NCBI RefSeq assembly: GCF_001186365.1
Contig: NZ_LDTZ01000014.1
Location: 62,001 to 126,000, forward strand
DNA length: 64,000 nucleotides
Direction of reading: 5' to 3'
Origin: Gordonia jacobaea
GTDB taxonomy: Bacteria; Actinomycetota; Actinomycetes; Mycobacteriales; Mycobacteriaceae
Positions 18,827 through 27,670 of the stretch are shown here, piece after piece. Numbering within the stretch: position 1 is the stretch's first letter; the number at the start of each line of letters is the position of its first letter. The notes below the pieces were generated by a model that worked only from the letters and a program-made list of their open reading frames with translations, had not been told where the DNA came from and ran no database searches. Position numbers and translations under genes: made by a program.

Positions 18827-21388
18827 GTGGATAGGCTCGAGAGGGTGAGCCGTTCCGTCGAGCACGTGTCCGCCCCTGTGCGTCGCAGTGCAGAGCCCGA
18901 TCAGATCTCCGTGCGCGGGGCTCGGGTGAACAACCTGGCCGATCTCGACGTCGATATTCCGCTGCGCGCGCTGGTGGGAATCGCGGGGGTGTCCGGATCG
19001 GGGAAGTCGTCGCTGGCTCTCGGGGTGCTGTACGCGGAGGGGTCGCGGCGCTACATCGAGGCGCTGTCCACCTACACCCGACGCCGCATGGCGCAGGCAG
19101 CGCGCGCGAACGTCGACTCCGTCGAACACGTACCCGCGGCGCTCGCACTGCGACAGCGACCCGCGCCACCGGGAGTGCGTTCGACGTTCGGTACGTCGAG
19201 CGAGTTGCTCAACGTGCTGCGCCTGATGTTCTCGCGCCTGGCGTCGCATCGGTGTCCCAACGGCCACTACGTGCCTCCGACGATCGACGTCGCGGCGGAG
19301 CGACCGTTCTCCTGCCCGGTGTGCGGCGCACAGGTCGATGCGCCGGGCGCCGAGGATCTCGCCTTCAACTCGCGCGGCGCGTGCCCGACGTGCGGGGGGA
19401 CCGGCGTCGTACGGACTGTCGACGACGACGCGCTCGTCCCCGACCCCGACAAGACCCTCGACGAGGGCGCGGTGGTGCCCTGGAACATGTTCGGGTTCAA
19501 CGTGCAGCCCGCTATCGCCCGCGAGTTCGGCGTGCGCACCGACGTGCCCTGGCGCGATCTCACCGACGACGAACGCGAGATCGTGCTCGACGGACCGGAG
19601 GAGAAGAAGCACATCACCGTCACGTCGAAGAAGGGCGTGCACGACCTCGACTTCACCTTCCGCAATGCCCGGCTCACGGTCACCGAGGAGCTCAAGCGTG
19701 CCGACAACGAGAAGCGGCTGGCTCGGGTGAGCCGTTTCCTCACTGTCGGAACGTGTCCCGCATGTGACGGCACACGACTGAGCGACGCTGCGCGGGCACC
19801 ACGGATCGGCGAAGACAATCTGGCGGATATCACCGCGCTCTCGCTCGACGATGTACTCGCCTGGGCGCCAGGGGTTCCGGCGACACTGCCGCCCGAGATG
19901 CGGGAAATGGCACAGGGACTCGTCGACACGCTGTTCGGTATGGCGCGGCGGCTCGTCGAGTTGGGACTCGGCTATCTCACCCTCGACCGCGCGGGCGCCA
20001 CGCTGTCGACGGGCGAACGGCAACGCGTACAACTCGCGCGGGCGGTGCGCAATCGGACCACCGGTGTGCTCTACGTGCTCGACGAGCCGTCGATCGGTCT
20101 GCATCCCGCGAACATCGAGGGTCTGCTCGGTGTAATGAACGACCTTCTCGCCGATGGCAATTCGGTGGTCTTCGTCGACCACGACGTGCAGATTCTGCGT
20201 CAGGCGGAATGGCTCGTCGAGATCGGACCCGGATCAGGAAGTGACGGTGGCAGGGTCATCGCGCAGGGAACGGTGTCGGCGGTTTCCGACGACCCGGATT
20301 CGCGCCTGGCCGGATTCCTCACCGGCGCAGAGGAAGTGGTGGTTCGTGCGCAGAGTCCGCGCGACGAGGTGTTCGCGCTCGGGACATTCCATCTCGAGAC
20401 GTCGGCGATCCACACCGTCGAACCGCTGACCGTCGACATTCCGCGTGGTCGGCTCGTTGCCGTCACCGGGGTATCGGGCTCGGGCAAGACCACGATGGTG
20501 CTCGAGTCGTTCGTACCCGCGCTGGCGGCGTTGTCGACAGAGCCTGCAGGGCGGCTCCCGCGCCACGTCGTCGAACTCGATGTGCCGGAGCTGCCCTCGG
20601 GCAAGAGATTTCATCCCCAGGTGGTCGACGCGACGCCGATCGGAATCAACGTACGGTCAACTGTCGCAACTTATTCCGGTGTGATGGACGATCTCCGTCG
20701 GGCCTACGCCGACACCGACACCGCACGTGCTGCGGGTTTGACCGCTTCGGACTTCTCCTACAACACCGGATCGCTTTCGTGCCCGAGATGTGAAGGTACC
20801 GGCGAGGTCTCACTCGACGTACAGTTCCTGCCCGACATCGACATCGTGTGCCCCGAATGCAAGGGAAGCAGGTTCGCGCCGCGTGCGAGGGAGTTCACCC
20901 GCGACGGAGTGTCGCTTCCGGAGCTGCTCGGCTACACGATCCGCGACGCCGCCGCCGCAGTATCGGGACTGGCGCGAGTGATTAAGCGGCTCAAGGCTCT
21001 TGACGAACTGGGACTCGGCTACCTGACGCTCGGCGAATCAACCCCGGCGCTGTCCGGCGGCGAGGCACAGCGTCTGAAACTGGTGAACCAGTTGCACCGC
21101 GACCAGTCCGACACGGTGTTCGTCCTCGACGAGCCGAGCGTCGGGCTGCATCCGCTGGACGTGCGCACGCTGCTGCAGGTGCTGACCCGACTGACCGAAC
21201 GCGGAGCGACGGTCATCGTCATCGAGCATGACCTGGACGTGATCGCCAACGCCGACTACGTCATCGACATGGGGCCAGGGGGCGGCGAGGCGGGCGGTCG
21301 GATCGTCGCGTTCGGAACGCCCGGCGAGGTCGCGAGCAGTTCCGCGTCGATCACCGGCCGCTACCTCGCCGAGCACCTGCGGGGCTGA
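18827..21388 (+). CDS. UvrA-like ABC ATPase (excinuclease subunit A paralogue)
   Basis: The 853-residue protein is started here at GTG 18827, and GTG 18845 is equally possible. It has two ABC ATPase halves: Walker A GVSGSGKSSLALGVLYAEG and GVSGSGKTTMVLESF, signatures LSTGERQRVQLARAV and LSGGEAQRLKLVNQL, and Walker B VLYVLDEPSIGLHP and VFVLDEPSVGLHP. UvrA-type zinc fingers are present (CPVCGAQ, CPTCGGTG, CPACDGT, CPRCEGTGE, CPECKGS). It is about 100 residues shorter than canonical UvrA, and no uvrB or uvrC is nearby. It therefore belongs to the UvrA2/DrrC-like paralogues, some of which give resistance to DNA-binding drugs. It is transcribed divergently from the peptidase gene. Confidence 0.88.
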   Translation: MDRLERVSRSVEHVSAPVRRSAEPDQISVRGARVNNLADLDVDIPLRALVGIAGVSGSGKSSLALGVLYAEGSRRYIEALSTYTRRRMAQAARANVDSVEHVPAALALRQRPAPPGVRSTFGTSSELLNVLRLMFSRLASHRCPNGHYVPPTIDVAAERPFSCPVCGAQVDAPGAEDLAFNSRGACPTCGGTGVVRTVDDDALVPDPDKTLDEGAVVPWNMFGFNVQPAIAREFGVRTDVPWRDLTDDEREIVLDGPEEKKHITVTSKKGVHDLDFTFRNARLTVTEELKRADNEKRLARVSRFLTVGTCPACDGTRLSDAARAPRIGEDNLADITALSLDDVLAWAPGVPATLPPEMREMAQGLVDTLFGMARRLVELGLGYLTLDRAGATLSTGERQRVQLARAVRNRTTGVLYVLDEPSIGLHPANIEGLLGVMNDLLADGNSVVFVDHDVQILRQAEWLVEIGPGSGSDGGRVIAQGTVSAVSDDPDSRLAGFLTGAEEVVVRAQSPRDEVFALGTFHLETSAIHTVEPLTVDIPRGRLVAVTGVSGSGKTTMVLESFVPALAALSTEPAGRLPRHVVELDVPELPSGKRFHPQVVDATPIGINVRSTVATYSGVMDDLRRAYADTDTARAAGLTASDFSYNTGSLSCPRCEGTGEVSLDVQFLPDIDIVCPECKGSRFAPRAREFTRDGVSLPELLGYTIRDAAAAVSGLARVIKRLKALDELGLGYLTLGESTPALSGGEAQRLKLVNQLHRDQSDTVFVLDEPSVGLHPLDVRTLLQVLTRLTERGATVIVIEHDLDVIANADYVIDMGPGGGEAGGRIVAFGTPGEVASSSASITGRYLAEHLRG

Positions 21389-22726
21389 GGGGTGGTCTCG
21401 ACAAGCTCGACCAGCGGATAACGCTCGGCCGGCGGTGGTCTCGACAAGCGGTGGTCTCGACAAGCTCGACCAGCGGTGGGCGCTCGGCCGGCGGTGGGGC
21501 GCTCGACCAGCGGATAACAGCGGCGGGTGCGCCCACTCGCGCAGCGGGCACCGCGTGCGCGAGTAGATCGTCGGCATACACAGGTTGCAGTGCGTGCACC
21601 GGGAGCGCACGGCGGGGTCGGCGGCGATCCGCAGCGGTAGGTCGGGTTCGCGCAGCAGGGCGCGGCCCATCGCGAGATAGTCGAAGCCCTCGCCCAGCGC
21701 GGCGTCCATCGTCTCGCGGTCGGTGATACCGCCGAGCAGGATTATCGGCAGGTCGATGCTCTCGCGCAGCCGGCGAGCGAGCGGCATCAGGTAGCCGGGG
21801 TGATAGTCGTAGTGCTTGAGGAAGAAGGGGCCCGCAGCCTTCAGTCCCCACCGCATCGCGCCGTGGAAGGCGTCGGCGAAAGCCTCGCGCGGTGCGTCGC
21901 CGTGGAAGAGGTACATCGGGTTCAGCAGTGAGCTGCCTGCCGTCGGCTCGATCGCGTCGAGGTGGCCGTCCGATTCCAGAAGTCGCGCGACCTCGCATGC
22001 CTCGTCGACGTCGAATCCGCGCCACCTCCCGACGCCGCCCACGCCGTCGTACATGTTGAGTTTCACCCAGACGGCTGCCGAGTCGCCGACCTCGTCACGC
22101 ACCGACTCGACCACTTCGCGCGCGAGCCGCGCACGGTTGACCAGTGAGCCTCCGTAACCGTCGTGTCTGTGGTTGAGCAGCGGCGAAAGGAAACAACTGA
22201 TGAGATAGTTGTGGCCGCAATGGATTTCGAGTCCGTCGAATCCCGAGTCGACTGCGATGCGCGCCGCCCGCCGAAACGATGTGCGGAGATCTGCGATGCT
22301 CTCAGCCGAGATCTTTCGTGTCACCGACATCCCCATCGGCGCCGGAATGCGCGACGGACCAAGCGCTTTCGCGCGATTTGACGCCGAGTTCGCGACCGGC
22401 CCCGCGTGGCCGAGCTGTGCAGCGGCAAGCGCGCCTTCGGCGTGGATAACGTCGGTGAGTCGACGCAAGCCAGGTTGCGCCTCGGGACGCATCCAGATCT
22501 GATGTCGATCGGTCCGACCCTCGGGGCTGACCGCGCAGTACGCAACCGTGCTCATGGCGACGCCGCCCGCCGCGACCTCGCGGTGGAACTCGACGAGATC
22601 GTCGGTGACGAGCGCGTCGGGCGTCGCACCCTCGAACGTCGCACATTTGATGAGTCGGTTGCGCAGCGTCAGCGGCCCAAGGCGTGCCGGCTCGAAGGGG
22701 TCGGGGGTCGACGACGTGCCGTTCAC
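21038..22726 (-). CDS. NADH:flavin oxidoreductase (Old Yellow Enzyme family) with run-on C-terminus
   Basis: The frame encodes 562 residues from GTG 22726, which overlaps the TetR stop (GTGA). Residues 1 to about 400 form a TIM-barrel OYE: FEPARLGPLTLRNRLIKC at the start, AAQLGHAGP, DGLEIHCGHNYLISCFLSP (substrate His/Asn) and HDGYGGSLVNRARLA. The final Cys-rich HCTHCNLCMP pattern, read from about 21600, is where this family normally ends its catalytic part. The frame then meets no stop codon. It crosses a repeat cluster (21391-21530) and runs 351 bases antisense to the uvrA-like gene before stopping at 21038. The last 160 residues or so have no OYE content. It is an operon partner of the TetR gene. 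Confidence 0.75.
   Translation of the reverse strand: MNGTSSTPDPFEPARLGPLTLRNRLIKCATFEGATPDALVTDDLVEFHREVAAGGVAMSTVAYCAVSPEGRTDRHQIWMRPEAQPGLRRLTDVIHAEGALAAAQLGHAGPVANSASNRAKALGPSRIPAPMGMSVTRKISAESIADLRTSFRRAARIAVDSGFDGLEIHCGHNYLISCFLSPLLNHRHDGYGGSLVNRARLAREVVESVRDEVGDSAAVWVKLNMYDGVGGVGRWRGFDVDEACEVARLLESDGHLDAIEPTAGSSLLNPMYLFHGDAPREAFADAFHGAMRWGLKAAGPFFLKHYDYHPGYLMPLARRLRESIDLPIILLGGITDRETMDAALGEGFDYLAMGRALLREPDLPLRIAADPAVRSRCTHCNLCMPTIYSRTRCPLREWAHPPLLSAGRAPHRRPSAHRWSSLSRPPLVETTAGRALSAGRACRDHPSAPQVLGEVAAGDRRGTARDLAGRSERDDPTARLAAPWPHVDDVVGVGDHVQVMLDDDDRRSAFGQSGQHLQQRAHVQRMQPDARLVEDEHRVGLVAVQLVHQFQTLCLAAGQRRG
21391..21520. repeat. Cluster of REP-like intergenic repeats
   Basis: A 27-bp unit beginning GGTGGTCTCGACAAGCTCG and ending ACCAGCGG occurs complete at 21391-21417 and 21450-21476, with a truncated copy at 21434-21449. 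A degenerate one (GCTCGACCAGCGG) lies near 21500-21512, and CGCTCGGCCGGCGG linkers separate them. Related GGT-TCGACAAGCTCGACC repeats are widespread between genes in Gordonia and other actinobacteria. Here they sit between the uvrA-like stop and the conserved end of the OYE gene. Confidence 0.85.
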
Positions 22727-23325
22727 GAGCTGACCGCGGCCGGGTTGGTGACGGTTGCCGGTGTACACGGCTGACCGAGCCCGGCCACGACGAACTCGGT
22801 CAGCGACGTCACGGCGTCGTCGGACAGCGGACGCTCGGCGGAGAAGCGCGACAGGATCAGCTCGAAGGCGAGTGCCCAGCGTCGTCGAGCCTGGTCGTGG
22901 CCGAGGGCACCGACCATCGCGACCAGCATGTCGGCCCACCGGTCGAGGTCGAACCACGCACCGTGCCAGGGCGCCTCCGGATTCGCGTGGACGAACCGCG
23001 CGAGCAGCTGCAGATGCAGGTGGCCGGCGGGATCGTGTTGAATCTCGACAAACGGCGAGATCACGACGTCGACCAGCGCTGCCACGGAGGCTCGCGAGGT
23101 GTCGATCGACATGAGCTGATCTGCCCAGAGCGGCGTGAGGCGCGCCTCGAGCAGTGCCGTCGCGAGCTGATCCTTCGATCCGAAGTGGTAGTGAACGGCT
23201 GCCGGATTGGCTCCCGCGCCCGCGCAGATGGCGCGCACCGAGACGGCGTCGTAGCCGTCGGTGAGGAAGAGTCGCTCGGCTGTCCGCAGCAATTGCTCGC
23301 GGGTGGGTGACGTGGACACGCTCAT
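22723..23325 (-). CDS. TetR family repressor
   Basis: The 200-residue protein has a helix-turn-helix at residues 8-55 (AERLFLTDGYDAVSVRAICAGAGANPAAVHYHFGSKDQL) and a helical ligand domain. It is the first gene of a two-gene unit with the OYE-family reductase, and the stop and start overlap by 2 bases. A 17-bp palindrome 8 bases upstream of its ATG is the likely autoregulatory operator. Regulation of an enoate or nitro-compound reductase by an electrophile-sensing TetR is plausible, but this is inference. Confidence 0.87.
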   Translation of the reverse strand: MSVSTSPTREQLLRTAERLFLTDGYDAVSVRAICAGAGANPAAVHYHFGSKDQLATALLEARLTPLWADQLMSIDTSRASVAALVDVVISPFVEIQHDPAGHLHLQLLARFVHANPEAPWHGAWFDLDRWADMLVAMVGALGHDQARRRWALAFELILSRFSAERPLSDDAVTSLTEFVVAGLGQPCTPATVTNPAAVSS

Positions 23326-23332
23326 TCAGCGA

Positions 23333-23349
23333 TTCAATCAATGATTGAA
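23333..23349. promoter_or_regulatory. Palindromic operator of the TetR-OYE operon
   Basis: TTCAATCA-A-TGATTGAA is a perfect 17-bp palindrome (8-bp arms, one central base) just upstream of the TetR start codon at 23325. The TTGA/TCAA ends are typical of TetR operators. Confidence 0.75.
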
Positions 23350-23441
23350 CGACGCGGTGGCCGATTTGCCGGAACGGTCGATTCGGGTCAGTAAGGGGGA
23401 CGTTCTGCGCGCAGGCTGGCCCTAGTCGTAGGCTGACAGTC

Positions 23442-24827
23442 GTGGCTGATCACTTTGAAACAGTTGTCCTGGGAGCAGGTCCAGGTGGGTACGTGGCCGC
23501 GATCCGGTCCGCCCAGTTGGGCATGAACACCGCCATCATCGAAGAGAAGTATTGGGGCGGTGTCTGTCTGAACGTTGGATGTATTCCGTCCAAGGCGTTG
23601 CTGCGCAATGCCGAACTCGCCCATATCTTCAACCATGAGTCGAAGACATTCGGGATGTCCGGGGATGTGACCTTCGACTTCGGCTCGGCATTCGACCGCA
23701 GTCGCAGCGTCGCCGACGCGAGCGCCAAGGGCGTGCACTACCTGAACAAAAAGAACAAGATCACCGAGATCGAGGGGTACGGCACCTTCGTCGACGCCAA
23801 GACCATCAAGGTCGGCGACCGCGAGATCACCTTCGACAACGTCATCATCGACACCGGCTCAGTGGTCAAGCTCCTGCCCGGCGTCGAGCTTTCCGACAAC
23901 GTGGTCACCTACGAGACCCAGATCCTCACCCGCGATCTGCCGGGCTCGATCGTCATCGTCGGAGCAGGCGCGATCGGCATGGAGTTCGGCTACGTCCTCG
24001 CCAACTACGGCGTCGACGTGACGATCATCGAGTTCCTCGACCGCGTGCTCCCCAATGAGGACATCGACGTCTCCAAGGAGATCGCCAAGCAGTACAAGAA
24101 GCTCGGCGTGAAGGTCCTCACCTCCACCGGAGTGCAGACCGTCACCGACAACGGCAACGACGTCACCGTCACCTACAAGGACGCCAAGGGCAACGACGGC
24201 GAGGTCACCGTCGACCGCGTACTCATGTCCGTCGGCTTCGCTCCCCGCGTCGAGGGATTCGGCCTCGAGAACACCGGCGTCGAACTCACCGAACGCGGTG
24301 CCATCGCGATCGACGACTTCATGCGCACCAACGTCGACGGCATCTACGCGATCGGCGACGTCACCGCGAAGCTCCAGCTCGCACACGTCGCCGAGGCCCA
24401 GGGCGTCGTCGCTGCGGAGACCATCGCGGGCGCCGAGACCATGACCCTCGGCGACTACCGGTTCATGCCCCGCGCGACGTTCTGCCAGCCGCAGGTCGCC
24501 TCGTTCGGACTCACCGAACAGCAGGCCAAGGACGAGGGCTTCAACGTCAAGGCCACCACCTTCCCGTTCAGTGCGAACGGCAAGGCACGCGGCATGGGCG
24601 AGACCGCAGGCTTCGTCAAGCTCCTCACCAACGCCGACACCGACGAGCTCCTCGGCGCACACCTCGTGGGCGACAACGTCTCCGAGATGCTGCCCGAACT
24701 CACGCTCGCGCAGAAGTGGGACCTGACCGCCAAGGAACTGGCCCGCAACGTCCACACCCACCCGACCATGAGCGAAGCGATGCAAGAAACGTTCCATGGC
24801 GCGATCGGGCACATGATCAACCTGTAG
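23442..24827 (+). CDS. lpdA: Dihydrolipoyl dehydrogenase (E3)
   Basis: The 461-residue protein starts at GTG 23442. The FAD motif [20 protein letters not shown], redox pair [18 protein letters not shown] (two Cys), NAD motif [21 protein letters not shown] and FAD motif [22 protein letters not shown] are in order. The C-terminal [18 protein letters not shown] supplies the His-Glu pair. It reoxidises lipoamide for the pyruvate and 2-oxoglutarate dehydrogenase complexes, and in mycobacteria LpdC also serves a peroxidase complex. Its location before ramB and icl matches lpdC (Rv0462) in M. tuberculosis. A strong hairpin follows. Confidence 0.97.
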   Translation: MADHFETVVLGAGPGGYVAAIRSAQLGMNTAIIEEKYWGGVCLNVGCIPSKALLRNAELAHIFNHESKTFGMSGDVTFDFGSAFDRSRSVADASAKGVHYLNKKNKITEIEGYGTFVDAKTIKVGDREITFDNVIIDTGSVVKLLPGVELSDNVVTYETQILTRDLPGSIVIVGAGAIGMEFGYVLANYGVDVTIIEFLDRVLPNEDIDVSKEIAKQYKKLGVKVLTSTGVQTVTDNGNDVTVTYKDAKGNDGEVTVDRVLMSVGFAPRVEGFGLENTGVELTERGAIAIDDFMRTNVDGIYAIGDVTAKLQLAHVAEAQGVVAAETIAGAETMTLGDYRFMPRATFCQPQVASFGLTEQQAKDEGFNVKATTFPFSANGKARGMGETAGFVKLLTNADTDELLGAHLVGDNVSEMLPELTLAQKWDLTAKELARNVHTHPTMSEAMQETFHGAIGHMINL

Positions 24828-24852
24828 AAAACCTGCAGCACAACGGAATTCA

Positions 24853-24892
24853 CGCGAGCCGGGACCGACGACGATGTCGGTCCCGGCTCGCG
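24853..24892 (+). terminator. Terminator of lpdA
   Basis: CGCGAGCCGGGACCGAC and GTCGGTCCCGGCTCGCG are perfect 17-bp arms around a 6-base loop, followed by TCTCTTC. It stands between convergent lpdA and the universal stress gene and may act on both strands. Confidence 0.88.
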
Positions 24893-24911
24893 TCTCTTCA
24901 GCGACGAGACG

Positions 24912-25766
24912 TCACGGCACGATGATCAGCGGGCACTGGGCCGAATGCAGGACCCGTTGGCTCGTCGACCCCAGTAGAAGCCCGGTGAATCCGCCGCGAC
25001 CCCGGCTGCCCACGACGACGACATCCGAGTCGGCCGACGCCTTGGTGAGCGCGGCAACCGGAGCGTCGTTGACGATTTGCGTGGTCACCCGCAAGCCGGG
25101 CAGGCGTCGTCTGATCGCTTCGACGGGCACGGCGAGTGTGCCTTCGATCTGGTGTTCTGCGGTGGTGAACGCCTTGTGGGAGTGATCGAAACCCGTTGCG
25201 TCCCATGCCGAGAGTACGAGCAGCTCGGCGGCTCGGTCGGTCGCCTCGTGCGCCGCCCAATCGAGGGCCTCGAGCGATTCGGGAGAACCGTCGACGCCGA
25301 CGGTAACCCGACCGGTGGGTTCGACGTCGTTGCTGGTTTCGCGGATCACCGCGAGGGGGCACACCGAATGCGACGTCAGCGCTGACGCCGTGGACCCGAT
25401 GAAAGCCGCTGTGAGACGGCCGGTTCCGGATGCGCCGACAGCGACCATCGACGACGTCCGCGAGCGCGAGAGCAGCGCGCCACGTGGCGAACCGGTGACG
25501 ATGTGCGTGCGCGGTGCGAGGTCGGGGTCCTCATGGAAGGCGACGTCTGTCGCCGCGTTGAGCGCGGCCTTGGCGCCGAGACGCGCGGCGTCGAAGAATG
25601 CCTCGGGCACCGCGAACTCGATCAGCGGGGGCGATGCCGGCTCGATCGCGAACACGATGTCGAGGGTGGTCTGATGAATAGATGCTGTGTGCGCTGCCCA
25701 GCGCGCCGCTGCCAATGCGCTCGACGATCCGTCGATGCCTACGGTGATGGGTTCCGAATACCTCAT
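24912..25766 (-). CDS. Universal stress protein, tandem two-domain
   Basis: The 284-residue protein has two USP domains, about 1-140 and 150-284. Both keep the ATP-binding glycine signature: VGASGTGRLTAAFIGSTAS in the first and VGSRGRGGFTGLLLGSTSQ in the second. Each domain starts with a V-G-I/V-D-G-S strand. Two-domain, ATP-binding USPs of this type in mycobacteria are induced by hypoxia or nitric oxide under DosR. I did not find a clear DosR box here. Confidence 0.92.
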   Translation of the reverse strand: MRYSEPITVGIDGSSSALAAARWAAHTASIHQTTLDIVFAIEPASPPLIEFAVPEAFFDAARLGAKAALNAATDVAFHEDPDLAPRTHIVTGSPRGALLSRSRTSSMVAVGASGTGRLTAAFIGSTASALTSHSVCPLAVIRETSNDVEPTGRVTVGVDGSPESLEALDWAAHEATDRAAELLVLSAWDATGFDHSHKAFTTAEHQIEGTLAVPVEAIRRRLPGLRVTTQIVNDAPVAALTKASADSDVVVVGSRGRGGFTGLLLGSTSQRVLHSAQCPLIIVP

Positions 25767-25916
25767 ACTTCGAGTGTGCGCTGGTCAGCGATGCCGATCG
25801 TGAGGCTTACGTCCCATCCGGATCGGGTCGCACGCCCCCGATGACGGGCAGTGCGCCCGCGCGGCGATGTCGGACCCGACGACTACAGTCGAGGTGGCGC
25901 AGGCGAGGAGAAACGG

Positions 25917-26801
25917 ATGAGCAGCGGCGAGGCCACACGTTCGTGGACGCCGCAGCAGCCGGTCGACCTCCGCGCCACGCTCGGACTCCACCGACGAGGT
26001 AGTGGCGACCCGGCTTTCCGGTACGGCGCCGACGGTTCCATCTGGCGCGCGGTGCACACTCCCGACGGCCCGGGCACGCTGGCAATCGCCTCCGACGGTT
26101 CGACGATCCGCGGGCGCGCCTGGGGACCTGGCGCCGCATGGCTACTGGAACAGATGCCGGACATGCTCGGCGCCTCGGACGACCCGGCCGCCCTGGTGCC
26201 GCGAGACGATGCCGTCGCTCGATTGGTCGCGGCGTCGACAGGTTTGCGCATCGGTAGTACCGGCCGCGTGTGGGAGGCGCTTGCCGCGGCGATCCTCGAG
26301 CAGAAAGTCGTCGGGACCGAGGCGTGGCGGGCGTGGCGGCACATACTTCGACGCTTCGGCGAACCAGCCCCGGGGCCCGTCCCGCGCGACATGCGCGTTC
26401 CACCCCCGCAAGCCGACTGGACCCGGATTCCCGTGTGGGAGTGGCATCGCAGTGGTGCCGAACCAGTGCGCATGCGCACCATCAGAGGTGCTACCGCCCT
26501 GGACGTCGAACGTCACCACGACAAGTTGGACGTGCTCCGCGGAGTCGGCCCGTGGACGGTTGCGGAAACCCGTGCGCGAGCCGTCGGCGACGCCGATGCC
26601 GTGCCGGTCGGCGACTACCACATCCCCGCTCTCATCGGTCATACGCTGATCGGCGAGAAGGTCGACGACGCCGGGATGTTGGAACTGCTGGAACCGTATG
26701 CGGGCCAACGCTATCGAATCGTGCGCATGGCAGAACTCCACGGCACGTATGCGCCGCGCCGAGGGAACCGGATGTCGGTCCGCGACTATCGGGAGCTGTG
26801 A
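25917..26801 (+). CDS. DNA-3-methyladenine glycosylase II family (AlkA-like, HhH-GPD)
   Basis: The protein has 294 residues from ATG 25917, preceded by GGAGAAACGG. The helix-hairpin-helix LRGVGPWTVAETRARAVGD is followed by the catalytic Asp in AVPVGDYHIP, as in AlkA-type glycosylases that excise alkylated purines. An N-terminal beta domain precedes it, and the central LAAAILEQKVVGTEAWRAWR is the usual first HhH-GPD helix pair. It stands alone between divergent usp and convergent DUF2848 genes. Confidence 0.85.
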   Translation: MSSGEATRSWTPQQPVDLRATLGLHRRGSGDPAFRYGADGSIWRAVHTPDGPGTLAIASDGSTIRGRAWGPGAAWLLEQMPDMLGASDDPAALVPRDDAVARLVAASTGLRIGSTGRVWEALAAAILEQKVVGTEAWRAWRHILRRFGEPAPGPVPRDMRVPPPQADWTRIPVWEWHRSGAEPVRMRTIRGATALDVERHHDKLDVLRGVGPWTVAETRARAVGDADAVPVGDYHIPALIGHTLIGEKVDDAGMLELLEPYAGQRYRIVRMAELHGTYAPRRGNRMSVRDYREL

Positions 26802-26848
26802 TCGGTTGTCAGGCAGTGCGTTCGGTTGTCAGGCAGGGGCTAGGGCCG

Positions 26849-27541
26849 TCAGCCAATGGGTTCGGGCATGCGGGCAACGCGGTACCCGCACTCGATCGTT
26901 GCGCCCGTGGCCTCGTCGGTCATCGCGACGCGCCACGAATCAGCGAACTGGTCTATCCCCTCAACCATCGGAATGGTTCCCGAGATCACAATCGTGCCTT
27001 CGCGCAGCAACTTTCGTTCCGCGAGGACGTCGAGCCAGTAGTTCGGCGACAGCAGGTCGCCGAGGGTGCCGGACTGGATCAGGGTGTCTGCGGTGTCGCT
27101 CCCGTGCCCGACCCACGCCGACAAGGTGATGTCGTCGATGTGGTCTGCGACGTCGGACAGGCGCCACGCCGCGGTACCGAGCACGTCTGGTGACGCGTTC
27201 TTGCTCCACGCGACTCCGTGAACTTCGAGTTCTCGGTCGGTGTGATCGCATGCAACGGTGAGCAAGACGTCGTCACGGGTGTCGCCGGTGACGATCAGGG
27301 CCCACTCGGCTTCGCCGGAGGTGCGACCGTGCTGCACTACGACCTCGTCGGTCTGCTGCGCGAGGTACGGCGAGATCGGATACAGCGACGGAGTCACTGC
27401 GGGTGCAGGTACTCCGAGCTCGGCGAGTTCTGCGATGTGGCTGGCAACGGCGGCCTGGTCGCGGCCCGCGTAGCCGGCATTGCACACGACCTGCGGTTCT
27501 ACGGCGACCGACGATCCGTCGGGGAGCGTAAATGTGAGCAT
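26849..27541 (-). CDS. DUF2848 family protein
   Basis: The protein has 230 residues from ATG 27541, with AAAGGAC upstream. The frame is open 31 codons further but would cover the operator. The content (VCNAGYAGRDQAAVASHIAELAELGVPAP, QQTDEVVVQHGRTSGEAEWALI and the C-terminal VISGTIPMVEGIDQFADSWRVA) fits DUF2848. The late GTI-P motif resembles the fumarylacetoacetate-hydrolase fold, but the activity is unknown. It is divergent from the MHS transporter with a GntR-type operator between, so it is probably an enzyme for the imported compound. Confidence 0.75.
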   Translation of the reverse strand: MLTFTLPDGSSVAVEPQVVCNAGYAGRDQAAVASHIAELAELGVPAPAVTPSLYPISPYLAQQTDEVVVQHGRTSGEAEWALIVTGDTRDDVLLTVACDHTDRELEVHGVAWSKNASPDVLGTAAWRLSDVADHIDDITLSAWVGHGSDTADTLIQSGTLGDLLSPNYWLDVLAERKLLREGTIVISGTIPMVEGIDQFADSWRVAMTDEATGATIECGYRVARMPEPIG

Positions 27542-27594
27542 GTGGGTCGGAGTCCTTTCGTAAACAGCCTGTTTCGATAGCGCCGAACACTTGC

Positions 27595-27611
27595 GCATAC
27601 GTCTTGTATAC
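27595..27611. promoter_or_regulatory. GntR-type operator, copy 1 (GCATAC-N5-GTATAC)
   Basis: GCATAC 27595-27600 and GTATAC 27606-27611 form an imperfect inverted repeat between the DUF2848 and MHS transporter start codons. The same motif with the same spacing overlaps the start of the GntR gene at 29612-29628. TGTATACA in the right half is typical of FadR-type GntR operators. Confidence 0.75.
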
Positions 27612-27670
27612 AGCAAGTATGGGAGACACGTCACACGACGACAGTCCGCGACAACGAATGGAAACTACCG

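Noticed and set aside
17647..18834. 395-codon open frame on the plus strand
   Set aside because: It is the antisense of the prolyl oligopeptidase gene, whose motifs on the other strand are complete.
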